Positions 44,822 through 58,300 of a stretch of 64,000 nt of DNA are shown in pieces; position 1 is the stretch's first letter; each line of letters opens with the position of its first letter. Both the position numbers and the translations under genes were made by a program. Location: positions 186,001 to 250,000 of the forward strand of contig BSDZ01000030.1 in the NCBI GenBank assembly GCA_030268105.1. Reading direction: 5' to 3'. This DNA comes from Volvox africanus. Taxonomy: Eukaryota > Chlorophyta > Chlorophyceae > Chlamydomonadales > Volvocaceae. Below the pieces are notes generated by a model. The model saw only the letters and a program-made list of their open reading frames with translations. It was not told the origin of the DNA and searched no databases.

Positions 44822-47800
44822 GAAGCATAACGGGCCGATCAAGCTGTGGCGGGAGAGTCGACTTGGAGCTTATTGGGATGAGCGGTCGCAATCCCGGTGG
44901 CGGTGATGGTGGTGGTGGTGGCTGCCTTTCTTCCTCCCCTTCCTTCTGCCTCTGGCTGCCCCTGTTCTTCAGTGTCCTCGTTCCCAACCCAAACACACAG
45001 ATACACACACACACACACACCTTTCACGCCCTTGACGACCGCTTTACGCCGCGAATTCTACCCTGTTATACGAAAGTACGACATGTTCTCGTACATGTTT
45101 CGACTCCTTTCCCCGTCCCACACCGCCACGGGCAATGCTGTACAGAGGGACGCACGACGTACGACAGCTTCTTCAAGGACGGCATCGCTTAAGAGTCCGC
45201 CCTACGGTACACGTGCACATGGCTCAAGTCTGGGATGTACGACACCACGACTGCGTGAATTATCCAAATCATCATCATCATTATCATCATCATCATCATC
45301 ATCATCATCACCTCCACGTGCACGTTGTGAAGAAGTGCACACATTGATGAGTGGCCGCACACAGTCGTGTGGCGACCAAGTCGGGTGGGGGACCCCACCG
45401 ATGCGCTTCCGAAATAGGCGTGGAGACGGGCGCGAGCGGCGACATGGTTAAGCAGCTGCTGCCTGAGCGCAGAGCTACTTTGGGCGGCGCCGCACCGGAG
45501 CGAGGAAGGCAGGGGCGAGTTTGCGGCAGATTCCAAGAATAGTACAACAAGCACGGAAGCGAGTGTGACTGTAGGTGGTAGTGAGTGAGCAGTATTCTGA
45601 TTCATTGCCGCTGCTGCCATATGAGGAGCGAGGTGACAGGGAGGACTCGGTGTCTCTTCTTTCGCGCAATCCGAGGTGGTGGTTCGAATCTGTCTCTGAT
45701 CCATCCCTATCAGTGAGCCAACCGTAGGGCTCAGTGAAAGGATCCGCTGCTCTCTGACCCTCGTATCTTTAATGAATATGAATGAGAAATACGCCCGGCC
45801 ATATTGCTCAAGCAGATGTGGGCGGCCGGCTCGGTGCCGTACCTTCCATTGGGGGCCATCCCCTACCTGTATGTGATGACATCCTTCCGAGAAAGCAGTG
45901 AGTGACATCCGCTTTTCACTAGAAGTTTGTATGGATTGTGTGCCTTGTGCTGTGGCATTTCCTCAAGGCGCCGTACGTCCCAATTTGCATTCGCCGTACC
46001 ATATTCCGGTTTTATTTAGGCACATTGCGGCTGCTGAGGGACCGCCATCCATGCAAACCCCTGACCTGATGTACGGCGTACAGTGTAGGAGGATGCATCG
46101 ATTTGCGCTTGCGGATATGGCGGATGGGGGTGCGGTGGTTGAAGTGGTCATTAAGATACTGAGTACCGGAAGGGAGGGGGGGACCGTCCCCAATCACGGT
46201 GGTGGCCGTGCAACACATACACATGAAGCACACGGCTCAGTCCGTTTCACCCCCCTTGAAATTTGCTTGAAGTACTTAGAAGAAGGACCACCCAAACCTT
46301 TGTAAAGGACACCTGAGAACATAACATATATCCGTCCATGACCTATACAGCTGGTACGAGCAAGATGCTGCTCGTACCGGGAGATCGGTAGAAGCAGCCA
46401 CACGGGCATTAAAACCCGCCATAATTACAGACGCCCGATTTTAAGACTGTGTAAATCGATGTTATAAAATGAGATGCTGCTCGTTAATGGTTGAGCCAAA
46501 GCGGATTTGGCGACGCTTGGCGCACAAAAGTTAGTTGATCGTACATTCCCGCATGCGAGGTATTCAAATTCGCACCCCTAGCCCAGTCTTCTCAGTGAAC
46601 CCGAAATTCGCATTATTATTTCAGGTTGGTTCGCGGTTGGCCAACCGTTTCCCCACTTGATCCGCAGATTATCACGGCTGTTTGGGTTGGACCCCACACC
46701 TACAGCAAAGGCCGAAGGACCGAATGTTCTGGTTCCGGAGCAGTTGCCCCCCATACTGCCCAAACGCCCTAAAATCCGGGCCCTCTTTTGGAGCCCTTGC
46801 TTTCTTCCGTCTACCAGCAGAGGCTGGTACCTCTCCCAAATGGACCAACTGAACTGAACCCCCGTACATGGATGGGTGCAAATGCACCGGGTGATCCAGA
46901 AACACGGTGGCTTTATGGAAGCGTGCAGTGTCTGGACCCCTTCCTGAAGCTTTCATGTAAGTGAAAGTTTATGTGCTAGGACTTGTGCCGGCTTGTCTCT
47001 TTCCCCCTTGAAGTCCTGACGAACGCCTCCTGCAGGACCGGTGTCACACACTGTTCTGGACTCTTTCTGTCGCATTGAAGGGGGGGCAGCAGAGCACCAC
47101 CACACAGTAAGCATCTGCATGGTATTTTCAATTCATAAACAAAAGCAGGCTATGACCAATGCTGCTGTAGAAGCCCTGTACTGATTACCCACCGGCCGTT
47201 GTTAAGCACACCAGAAGTCCTGCTCGCCATGTATGCCTCCATTTTCTGTTCCAGTCTTTTAAGGCAAGGACCCTAGCAGCTTTCGTCAAGGTGGCGAGAG
47301 GGTGTGTGGTCTCCCCTGCCGCCTTCTTAGGCAGTAGCAGCCTGCTCGCGGCCTTGTGGATATCATCTGTTTGTCCACCACATTCGTTACAATGCACTCA
47401 GTGGCCGCCAAGTGGGCCACGGCCCCACCATCGTGACTGCATGAGGCGGAACCCCAACTACCATACAGTCCTGGTAAGGAGGAACGGGAGAACTTCGGCT
47501 TGGCGGCTGCTGCAGATTTCTTCGCTTTGGGTCCGTCTCCCCCACATGCCCCACACCCCGACACTTTTGCACGCACTGGCACACTTGCACGCAGCACATT
47601 GTGCATACCAACACACGCTCCCACTGGTCCACATACCCTGCTTCACCCTTCTCCCCTTTCGCCATTCTGCGCTCAATTTTCTTCCTTGTCGCACCTCACT
47701 GCCCTATCCTCACCGGCATGGCTGCGTGCAGTGGGGCCCCCTTGAAATCACGGGTAGGTACGAACGTACGTCTGCTCTCCCCCGACACAATACCTTCCAC
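44822..47800. other. Region without a recognised gene
   Basis: Contains CA (about 45000-45021) and CAT (about 45268-45311) microsatellites. Two plus-strand segments look weakly exon-like but have no recognised family: 45790-45890 (LLKQMWAAGSVPYLPLGAIP) and 46640-46960 (PPILPKRPKIRALFW; in another frame ELNPRTWMGANAPGDPETRW). They may belong to an unrecognised plus-strand gene. Confidence 0.35.
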
Positions 47801-47860
47801 CTCATCGTCGCCTCCCTGCCCAGCCCCAGCGCCTGGCCCCCTCACCGCCATGACCCCAGG

Positions 47861-48218
47861 TGCCTCCGCCCGCAACCTCAGTGACCCAGAAGGTGAGACT
47901 TGCAGGTTCAAGCGACGCCAGGACGAAGGCAGCTGCTGCCGCCGACCCAGGGAGGCAAACCACCTCCGCCGCGAAACGGTCCAACACTTTCCGTGCTACC
48001 TCTTCCCACTGCCCAGCGTGTTGGTCAAATTGCACCTTACACGATGACTCCTCTGTCGTCGGCATCACCGTCACCACCCTCATGGAAAGCATCCCCCCCG
48101 TGATCCGGCTGGCGTAGCGAATTGCCAGCGGCTCAAACAGGCCATTGGCCAGCAGCACCGCAGCCAGATCCGCCAGCCGCTGCAGCCAGCCCGGCAGCGT
48201 GACCAGCTCTAGGGACGC
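47861..48218 (-). CDS. Unrecognised exon with conserved-looking open frame
   Basis: The frame reads LELVTLPGWLQRLADLAAVL, LFEPLAIRYASRITGGMLSM, RVVTVMPTTEESSCKVQF and QWEEVARKVLDRFAAEVVCL without the biased composition of the surrounding frames, so it is probably coding. An AG acceptor near 48218 is plausible, and the 3' border is not resolved. It could be the last exon of a minus-strand gene that includes the pieces at 49.1-49.8 kb. I do not recognise the family. Confidence 0.4.
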
Positions 48219-49134
48219 TGCCGCTCATGTCGCCTTAGCCACCAGCGTCCTATACAAGTAAGGCAGCTCCAGATACGGCTGTATGCTGAAAAACGCTTTC
48301 CAAAACCCTGTGTGTCCGAAGCCCGCCATCGCCCGCATGCAGGTGGTGACGGCTTCCCGGACCTATCAACCCATCCGGTCATATACTTCCCGCCAATGAG
48401 GAGTGTGTGGTCTTGTGTGCCATGCGCAGTCGTCACACGTCGTTCGTCGTTCGGTTACATCCCAAGAAGAATAAATACCAAAGTGGCTCACGTAATAATC
48501 AACTCGGTATTGCATGATTGTGTCGACAGAGCAAAAACATTCAACATTAACGCAACTGCACCCCGACAATACTTAAATACCGTATATCCATACGATAAAC
48601 TGTACGGTAAGGATCATTACAACAAACATCCTAAGCAACCAATATCTAGGCGAAGCTTCCTACAGCAGCAAGAATATGAACAGAAATCCAAGTAACGTCG
48701 CTGTTGGCACAACTCCACCACTCCCTCGCAACCTTATCAAATATGCAGAAGATCCCAACTGCTCGGCGGATTGAAGGTTGGTGCGGGCGGGTGGCGAGTG
48801 GCGGTAACAGTGCTGCCAAGTTGAGAGGTACCGGATTCGCATCAACCGGTTCCCCCGATGATAACACCGTGTTTCTGTGTGTCCATCTGTCCATCCCCAT
48901 CTGTGTCCTTGTCACGGGTCACATCTACCAAAGGGTCCAACTGATAACTGTCAACCGCTTCACAATGATATAGTTTCTGTGGCTTCCGTCCGTCCTGGCC
49001 CGTACAAACACACCCTGAGGGAAATCTCCCCCCCCCGAAGCTCTAGCCGCTAGGACCTGCTGTAGTAAGCCGCTCCGGAACCGCTAAGGGATCCGGCTGA
49101 GGGCTGGAGAAAATTAGCCTCCGTGGGGTTGTCC

Positions 49135-49814
49135 TCAGCGAGGTCGGGGCGGAAGCACGGCTGCACGCTCGTGCACACAGCCACTGCTGACGCCGGCATC
49201 ACTCCTGTTACCTGCGGGTGCGTGACAGTGTGGGAGAGAGTGGAAAAGGGTGGGAAAGAGTAGAACAGAGCGTGATAGAGTGTGATGAGTGTAATAGGGT
49301 GAGCGAGAGTGGGCGAGGTGGGGGGGGGGGCGAGGTGGCCAGCGATTCCACGCTATTGGGAGAGGTGGCGGAGGTGGCGACGGCGCTACTGGGGACAGCG
49401 GTGGCGATGCAGGTACCGGCGATGAAGCGGATAGCGGTGTAGGAAGTCGCATCTCAGGCAGGAACGAAGGGTAGGAACGAAGGGTAGGGAAATGGGAGGC
49501 TGGGGCCCGCTGGTGGAGATCTCGGAGACTTTGGTGAGCCCGCGAATGAGGGTTTCGGCGGCGGCGGCCGCTCTGCGGCGACACCAACACAAAAGCTGAT
49601 GACGAGAAGCTGAATGATGGCAGTCGCTGACCTCATCGCGCAAGCAATATCGACAAAACAGAGGTTGACCAGCGGTGATGGCTAACCAGCGGTTTGTGAC
49701 GAAGGCTGATGCTGGATTTACGTCGGCTAAACGTGGGCTGTAGTTACGTGCCGACATGTATCGCCTAATGGTCTGCATCATGTGTGACTGCTCAGGTGAA
49801 AGTTGTGAAAACAA
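49135..49814 (-). CDS. Exon-like minus-strand segments, unrecognised
   Basis: Three pieces: 49814-49640 (QTIRRYMSARNYSPRLADVN, RWLAITAGQPLFCRYCLRDE); 49636-49454, a frame starting with ATG that reads like a signal peptide (RSATAIIQLLVISFCVGVAA) followed by ERPPPPKP and further Ser/Pro sequence; and about 49216-49135 (VTGVMPASAVAVCTSVQPCF after a CAG acceptor). They may be parts of one gene or two. A secreted hydroxyproline-rich protein is one reading of the middle piece. Confidence 0.3.
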
Positions 49815-51283
49815 TCACAAACGCTTATTTGTTCGGGAATTTCTTTAATAAATTGATAGAGTTGTTTGAATACATTTGATTCACATGCGATTCCTTTCAG
49901 CAAACCTGCCGTGAAGTACGGAAGGTGGAAGTCCCGAATTTGCGAGGAAACATATGCAAATCTGTTTTTGATGTGCTCGTCTGCCTCGTTTTCCTCGCTT
50001 CCCTCAAGTCCACCCTTCCCCCCGATCACCACGTTTACCCCACCAACCAAACCCCGGACACATGCAGCTGGAAGGACGGCCCACGGCGCACACACACACA
50101 CGAAGAGGCATCGAGCCTGTCTATGGCGATGATATGCGGCATGCCCCTGGAGATGTGACCAGCGCCCACCTGTTGTAATTTCCTAACGATGCGCCCATGC
50201 AGGTGTGGGCAGCAAGGAATGACCAGCAACATACACACACACAAACGAAATGGCTGTTTCCCCCATTCTCTGCCGTAGGAATGCCCACAACCACATCCAG
50301 TAACTTAACGTATACCAACACACGCAATAAGGGTAATTGATAGCGACATGGCGTTGTACGACCGAGGCTATATCCAAGGTTTCCAGTACTATTCGGCACT
50401 GTAGCGGTCCTTATCCGCCACTTGTGCAGCGCGTCTGGGTTTCGCAGTTTTCATCCCAAAGCAATCTCGACAAGACAAGACAAGACAAGACAAGACAAGA
50501 CAAGACAGAAGAGGACATGACAGTAGTAACATTACAACGACCCCAACAACCACAACTATCAATCAGTAAAAGGCCTTTTTTATGTTTACCCGTAGACATA
50601 GGCCCCGCTGCGCCGCCCTCTGCGAACTGTATCCCACTGTGGCCGCACTGCCACTCCGCCTTAGCTGTGTCCCATCATACTGAGGCAGGAGCGCGCCCAC
50701 GCACCCCAACACCCCTACTAGGTATAGAACCTGCACGAAAGCTGTCTCCTGTGTTAGGGCTAAGAGAGCACACATACACATGGGTATTCACATAGGTACG
50801 GAAGCGATTTGACATGAAAGAAAAAGTACTCCCCCCACGGGTCCTCTCGCCATGGGCCTGTCGCCGCAGCCTGTCGCCTCACTCCCCGCTCGTCCCGCCA
50901 GCCAGCGTAAGCTGGGGGCGTGTGCGCGGTCTGGTACCTGAAACACAGCAGCAGCGGCCGCGGCAAGCATCCCCCGTTTGGACTCCCCAGCATCCCCCGG
51001 TGCTCGAAGTGCTGACTCTTCTCCAGAGCCCAGGAAGCTCAGCCGAGAGGGCGCAGCCGGGAGACGTAAGAACCGGTCTGCGGTATTTCGTTCCCCCTTC
51101 GGGCGCCAAAGCCCTGGTCGCGCCGCAGGCACTGCCAGAGCTGGCGAGTGAGCCCTGTTCACCTCATGCATAACGCATCGAACATCAGCCGCGGCGGCGC
51201 TTCCTCACCGCGGAAGTGGTTTTGTTTCTGCCCTCACCATCACTACCTACACTGCCGTTCAGGTTGTTGGTACTGAGTGTTCT
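49815..51283. other. 3' flank of the CABIN1-like gene, no gene supported
   Basis: Includes the probable 3' UTR of the CABIN1-like gene; the first minus-strand TGTAA noticed below its stop is at 50536-50532. A (ACAAG)7 repeat lies at about 50469-50506. Open frames on both strands at about 50790-51170 are composition-biased and lack motifs. Confidence 0.45.
50469..50506. repeat. (ACAAG)n pentanucleotide microsatellite
   Basis: Seven consecutive perfect units. Confidence 0.95.
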
Positions 51284-52310
51284 TTAGCGCCGTTGCTTCT
51301 GCGGCTGCTGCTGCCGCTGCCGCTGCCGCTGGACAGGTTGTTGGGCCAACAGCAGCTCGAGCTCTTTCGTCATAACGTGCAAGGCCGCCTCCTTGGACTC
51401 GCCGTCCGGTAATGTCACGACCCTCTGAACCCACCCAAGCACGGTCTGCTGCGTAGTCGGCTCAATCACCTGCGGACGGGAGATCGTGTGGGATAGGAAT
51501 ACACACACAAACACACAAACATACATTTAGATATAGTTATAGATAGATATGGATAGCTTGGAATAGATAGAGGTATAGGAAGATCGGCAGGGGCAGCAAA
51601 AGCAAGCGCTTGTCAAAAGCGGTGAGGGGAGGAGGTTGCGTTAAGAGCCTGGACTAACGTTCTTGTGTAAGCCCGCTAACCACTGTTTGTGTGCGCTGAT
51701 GTGGACTGCTTGTAAGGACTCACGCGGAGGTGCGACCACAAAGAGGCGACGGAGGGAGATGATGTCCCAATCGGCACGAGCTGACTGGGAGTTGGCATAA
51801 CCAGAACAGGCAGGCTACGATTACAGACGTACTTCCCGAGCAAAATCGAATTCAATTTCGTACCAGCATTATCCCCCCTTGCGACTGGGGCGCAGCCAGG
51901 CAGCATGTTGACAGGTACATTCGAACGAGCCGCTCACCTGCTCCATCAGAACCCGAGTGTACGTCAGAAGATTGCCCGGTGCGAAACTCCTGAACGCCTC
52001 AATGGCTAAATCTATAGTTGCCCAGTATTTCTGCAAAGGGGAAGATGGTTGCTGTTGCACGTGCTGCTGCGACAGCTCTGGCGACGCTACTGCCGCCGCT
52101 CGCGGGACCTCTCCTAAACTCGGTCCGTGGTGATCTTGCCCCCCACCAGCTCGCTCCGGAACCCCTGATGCGCTGTCGTACGGATAATCCTCCTCCTCGT
52201 CCTGATGATCTTCCCTAGATCCCTCCCTTCCGCCATAAGGTGTTTGGTCTCCAATTGCATAGCCCCCTGGCAGCACCTGCTGCTTCTGCTTATGCTGCTT
52301 ATGCTGAACC

Positions 52311-52351
<41 letters not shown>

Positions 52352-55300
52352 ACGCTGCGAAGCTGTCTCCACATGCGGATGCTGAAGCGGCTGGCCCACC
52401 AGGCGCCCTTGGTGGTCATGATTTACATCAAGTACCAGCGAGTGTAGCTGCCGCTGTTGTTGTTGTTGCTGAGGCTGCAAGAGTACGCGCTGCGTTGCGG
52501 TATGGGACAAGTCCAGCTGCGGCAACTGCTGCTGCTGTTCTCGCTGCAACGGATACACCAGCTGCGATTGTTGCTGCTGCGGCAGCGGCGGCGAGAGCAC
52601 CTGCCCGAGCGGCAATGTCATCACAGTCGGCATCCGCGCTGCCAAGGGCTGGCCCTGCAGGGGGGGCAATATCCGGCTTGGTGGGGATGTCTGCGCGTGC
52701 ACCTGCACAACCGCCGCTGATAAGCCTGAGAACCCCCCCTGGGCAGGGTGCTGATGCCAGGACCCCGTGGTGACGTCACGCTCCACGTGCTCACCCTCCG
52801 CAGCCCCTCCTTGGGGCGCTCCTGCCGACCCCACCCGCGCCGATGCGGGTGGCGGCTGCTGTCGAACGGCGGCAGCAGCAGCAGCAGCAGCAGCAGCCGG
52901 CGCAAGCAAGCTCTGCAGGGCCTGCAGGCCGCCTGGTTGCGACACGAGAAGCTGCAACAGAAGCATTTCCTGCTGGCGGGCGGCAGCGGCAGCAGCGGCG
53001 CCGGCGCTGCCACCAACCCCAGAAGAACCGGGGGCTTCTGTGGCTGTGGCAGCGGCAGCACCCCTTCCGCCGCTGCCGCTCTGTTCCCCGCCACTATGTT
53101 CAGGACGCATAAGGGACCCTGCAACTTCGACCGGAGATAAAGACCCGGGCGGCGCGGCAAGCCTGGTAGCGGCGGGCGCTGCTACTGCTGCTGCTGTTGG
53201 ATTTTGGGTTTTGGAGCCCTTTGACGGCTTGCGCTGTCCGGGACGTTGCGAATCGCTCACAAGAGGAGCCTCCGGCTGTTGGGGCTGCTGCTGTGGAGGG
53301 TGCTGCTGCTGTTGATTTTGATTCGGCTGTTCTGAACCCCCATTACCAACAGCTGACGGCGCCTGTGCGGCAGTGGCAACAGCTACACTAGCGGGAACCT
53401 TCATGAGGGCCCCCAAGCCCCGGACACTGCCTCCGTCGCCGCCAGTGTCACCGTTGCCAGCGGCGCTGGCGATATCCGTTGAGACTGGCCCCGCAGACGG
53501 CAGTCGAGCAGCTGCAGCAGCCGTCCCAGTCACTGCCTCCACAGAATTCCCAGCGGCAATGCCCTCGCCGTTCGCCATCCCCTGCGGCGGCGTCGCTGTC
53601 ACCGCCATCGCCGCCAACGCCGTGGCCACACCTGTGTCAACCGTCGGAGCCCCCGTGATGGCGTCTTCCACCGCTCGTACCAGGTGCCGTAGTCCCGTCG
53701 CCGCGCCCAGGCGAGCGGACGAGCGGTGACGCCGACCCACGCGGCGGAGGAGCTCCTGCAGGCGCTGCGGCCCAACGTCGGGGGTGACTCGCAGCGCCTG
53801 TAAACGGGAAGCAGATGGCAATGCGCAGGTGAGGGATGAAGGGGAGGCGGAAAGAGAAAGGTATTCCTTGTGGAATGTCAGGGCCCTAGGAGCGTCCAAC
53901 ATGTGAGCGTCACAGCTCCTGCTCCGCCTAGGGGCGCCTGCGTAGAGATTTCCCTAGGGCGCTACGGCACCTAGACGGCCCCGGCCATGTCCGCATCGGC
54001 CGCTACAGCCCACGACCGCCATCGGGACCTTAACCGCAGTCTTAATCTTCCCGCCTTGTCCATTGCCACAGCCGTGGCATACCCCTCTCCCTCACCCCCG
54101 GCCCTTTAACATCCCCCGTACCTGAATGTACTGCAAGCTGAAGCACCGTAGCAACGGCTCTTGAAGCAACGCCGCCGCCTTCGCCCCCGGCACCTGCCGC
54201 CCGTACTGCCGGCCGGCAATTTCAGCCTGCGCCGCCGCTGTCGCCAGGCTCGGTCGGGCGGGCGCAGAACCCGGGCCGCCGCCGCCGCCGGTCAAATCAA
54301 TCCAATAGTCGAAATTGAGGGCACACAGGGGCGCCAGAGCATCCAAGAAAGCCATCCAGGAAGGGGAGGACGCGAGCGCCGATCGGCCAGCAGCGACAGG
54401 AGCCACAGCGCTGCTAGCGGCGGCGCACGCAGCGGCGCCGCCATTAAGCCCGCTGCCGCTGCCAGCAGCGACAGCAGCGGAGCTGGGACCGCCACGGGAA
54501 ATCCGTGTTACAGGGCCTCCCGCGTCCCGCACAACCGCCTGCGGTTGCCGTTGTGGTTGCGACTGCTGCATTTGATCCACGTCTCCCTGGTCACCCGGTG
54601 CGGGGTCCGCAACAGACACATCCACTGGCCCCCCGAGCTGCATCGCATCACGGCACTTCCCCGCGTCATCCGGGCACCCACCCTCAGCTACTGCACCACC
54701 AGCACCGGCACTGTCAACTGCCATGTTGTCTCGGGCTGCCGCTGCTGCCTCCGCCGCCCCAGCTTCTGTCGCTGCTGCCTCTGCAGCCGCCGCTTCGCCC
54801 AGTGCAGTCGTCAGCAGTCGTTGCACGCGCTCTTCCAGCAGCTTCTGAAGCCAGGCTTCTTTGTGAGTCTGCGCCGTCATCTCGCCACCGGGCCACGCGG
54901 CACCGCCTTCCCCCCCACCGCCGCCCCCACCGCTACGCTCGACTTCCGTCAAGCCACCCCCGCGGTCAGCCGCATCCGTCAAGGACATGCCAACGAGATC
55001 ACATGCCGCCACCACTGCACCCGTCGCCGCCAGACCCAGTGCCAGCACCGCCAGGTCGCGAACGTATGGCATCTTGTCCGTGGCACCGTACAAGATAGGT
55101 ACGGCAGCTTGTAACGTTGCAAGGTCTGATCGTTCCCATGCAACCTATATTTCAAAAGGGGGGGGGGAAGTGACGCAGTAGGGCCCATATGTCCTTATAA
55201 GCCAGCGGCATAGATCTGACCCGGCAAGTACTTTCCCTCGCACGGTGACTTTCTTCAGCCATCGGGTGGGCCATCCACCCCGTAATACACGTACACATAT

Positions 55301-58300
55301 ACACATAAATGAAAATACGGTGCAAAATCAACCGCATCACGGAGCACAGGACCCAGTAGCCACCCGCAGTAGCTCCACTCCAGCCCCACGCCCGACCCCT
55401 CCTATCTAGGCCCTCGTAAAACCACCCCGCGACTACCCGCACCCAAACTGAAATGCAACCGACAAGTCCGTTGCAATCCGGAATGCTCATCACAGAAGCT
55501 TTTCATCTGCCCTCCAAACTAGCGTACGAGAAGCGGCTTGAGCTGGCAGAGCCGCATCTTCACCTCCAGCCAGCGCGTCCAGGTACCCGCCCTGGTGGAC
55601 CGGAGAAGCCTTGACAAGGCACATCACCACCACCACCAATACAGCCACCACCGGCCCACAAATGTCGTACTTACTCGAATGTACAGCGCTAGGCACTTCC
55701 GCAATGCCGTGATGTGCTCGCGCTCGCTCTCTTCCAGGCCGTTACCAACCACCATCTGTTGGGACGCCAACCGAGAAGTCATCCAGGAGGGCAGCGCAGA
55801 ATCGCGAGTTGCATGGAATTACGTGATGCATCTCGGCGCGAGTGCAGGCAAGGACGAGATGGCAGGCAGGCAGACAGACAGACAGACTCATAGACATACA
55901 GATGAGACTGATACTTAGGACGGTGAAACGGATCTTTTTGAAGCGTTGTGAACAAAATGACGTGCTCAGCTGAAGAGTGTTATATTTGCACATGTCTCCA
56001 AATGCGGCCCCGACCCCCTCAGCCATATCGTGATCCCAGCAGCGTCACGATGGTGGGTGCAAACAGAGTTCACGGAGCTGTCCGAATGCGCCACATCGCG
56101 ACCGAATGAACAAAACCAGCAAAAACGGCCAAAACCGGTGTAGGAACACGGGGCTTACTTGGCTAGAGCTCTTCCCGAAACACGCAGTGACACAACCCTA
56201 AAGCCGCAATTCACTGCACTGCAATGCAAGAGAAGTCGACCAGGGAGCGGGTGATGCAATCTGCTGTCATTTTGGCAAAACCCCGCCAGGCGATTTGTCG
56301 CACCTCAGGCTCCGCCGCCCACAGCGCCCTAGGCGGAGTTCTGCGCAGGTCGCCCTCCGAATGAGGTGGGCATGCCGCTTCGCTGGTTTCGCCCAGCCCC
56401 AGGCCCTGAACATGGCGCCCAGAACCACCTGGCACCCCGGGCCCCTCCTCCCCGACGAGCTGAGTTTGCTGCTCCTGAGGTTGCTGTTGCCACGGCGGCG
56501 GCAACCGGAATTCCACATTGTGGTACTCATCGCCCTCTCCCGTCTCTCCCGCGGCGACATCCCCATCCGAGCCGCTCGTGCGCTCCGCAGACTCCTGCCC
56601 CTGCTGCTGCTGCTGCCGCCGCCGTTTCACTGGCCTCTCACCTTTTGCCCTTCCCGTAACCATCTCTGCATCGGCCGCATCACCCCCGTCATCCTCCTGC
56701 TGGGTATCCTGAGCCTCCTCCTTCGCTGCCGCCGCCGCCGCCGCGGCGGCGGCGGGGCCGCTCCCTTGTCCCTGGATATGGGTCTGTTGCGAGCCCTCCT
56801 CGACTTCCTGCTGCGAGTCCTCTGGAATTGGATCTAGATCCGGATCCTGTGACGACGGCCCCGCTGAACCACCCCGCCGGCCACTGCCGCCGCGGCGCCG
56901 GCCCCCCGTCCCCCGTGCCCCTTCCATTCCATGGGGCACTGGACACCTGTCGCCTGCGCGCCGCGAAGTGACGGCAGCGACAGGTGCTGCCGCCGCCGTT
57001 GGCACCGCCCTCCCCTCCCGTTCTCGCGACCGCATGTCCTGAGCCGCCTTGGCCAGCGGCTGCCCCAGCTGTTGCTGCTTTTCTGGCAATTTGTGCTTCT
57101 GCTTTTGCCCGGCGGCGCGCGCGGCCGCGGCAGCCTTGCGGCGCAGCTGACCGAAGCCGCGGTCACCGATTCGGGCCATGTTGAGGGTGAAGAGTGCGCG
57201 GCCGCGGGCGGGGGTGAATAGCGGCCGCAACTGGGCATCCGCGTCCTCGAGCCGCCCCAGTAGCACCTCACAGCGGGCCAGGACGTATCTACAGCGGTCA
57301 TAGCGGCGAGGACGACATCCGAAGCCCCGCGTACCGTGTATCCCATCTCCAATGTGCGGCAGCGTAGACAGCATAAAAGAAGCCGAACGCTGCGTACTTA
57401 TTTCAGGCTAGGTGATGCCAAGAATGATGATGATGGTGATGATGATATTAACAATGACAGCAATAACAATTGCTAGTATAGCTATGATGGTAGTAATGTT
57501 CAAACCCCAGGACATTTTATCCCATCATACCTGGCGGGGTGGTAGTGGTGGTGCTCCTTGCCAGCCTTGTACGAGCGTACGGCGAAAAGCAGGGCCTTAC
57601 GGGCATCGTCGATCATCAGCTCCTGAAAAGAAACAACAAGCATTCAATGAATCGGTGAGTCTGGACAGACCAACAAATGAAACATTTTTAGTAAATAGAA
57701 TAACTACAAAACAACAAATTAAACAAATCTTCGAAATAACATCAGGTAAACAGAAATAAAAACATTTCGCAAAACAACAGCAATGTACTTCGGGGCAAAT
57801 TCTGAGGAAACGAGTACCCCCCCCCGTCTGAGCCCCTCCCCTTTTTGTAACTTCCGATTGCCAACGAAGTTGATGTCAGCGTCCGAAGGTTAACGTCAAC
57901 GAAGGCTGCCCTTCAATGTTCGCTAGGACCGGAGGACAGCGCAAAGTGATGAGTGATTAGTGCACTGCAGCGCTGGTGGTGCTGGTGGTGGTGGTCTGGA
58001 GACCTTTTCCCCTCCACGCAGTCATGGATATGATTAGGACCCACCATCAGCTCATCCACCGTCGTCGCCGCGGCCGCAGCCTCCGCCAGCTGCACCGCTG
58101 CAAGCCCTTCCGCCGCCGTCGCCGGCCCTGGCGCTACTGCTGCTGTCGGCGCCGCCGTCCGCTGACCTTGATACAGAACCTTCGTATCTGCCTTTGCGGA
58201 AGTGGTGGCGATCTTAGGTTCTGATGCCCATACGGCTGATGCGGGTCTTGTGACATCACCACCAGGGTGCAGTTGCAAGGCAAGGCTGCGCTGAAAGCAG

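Noticed and set aside
45135..45347. His-rich open frame
   Set aside because: Created by the CAT microsatellite at 45268-45311; no splice partner or motif.
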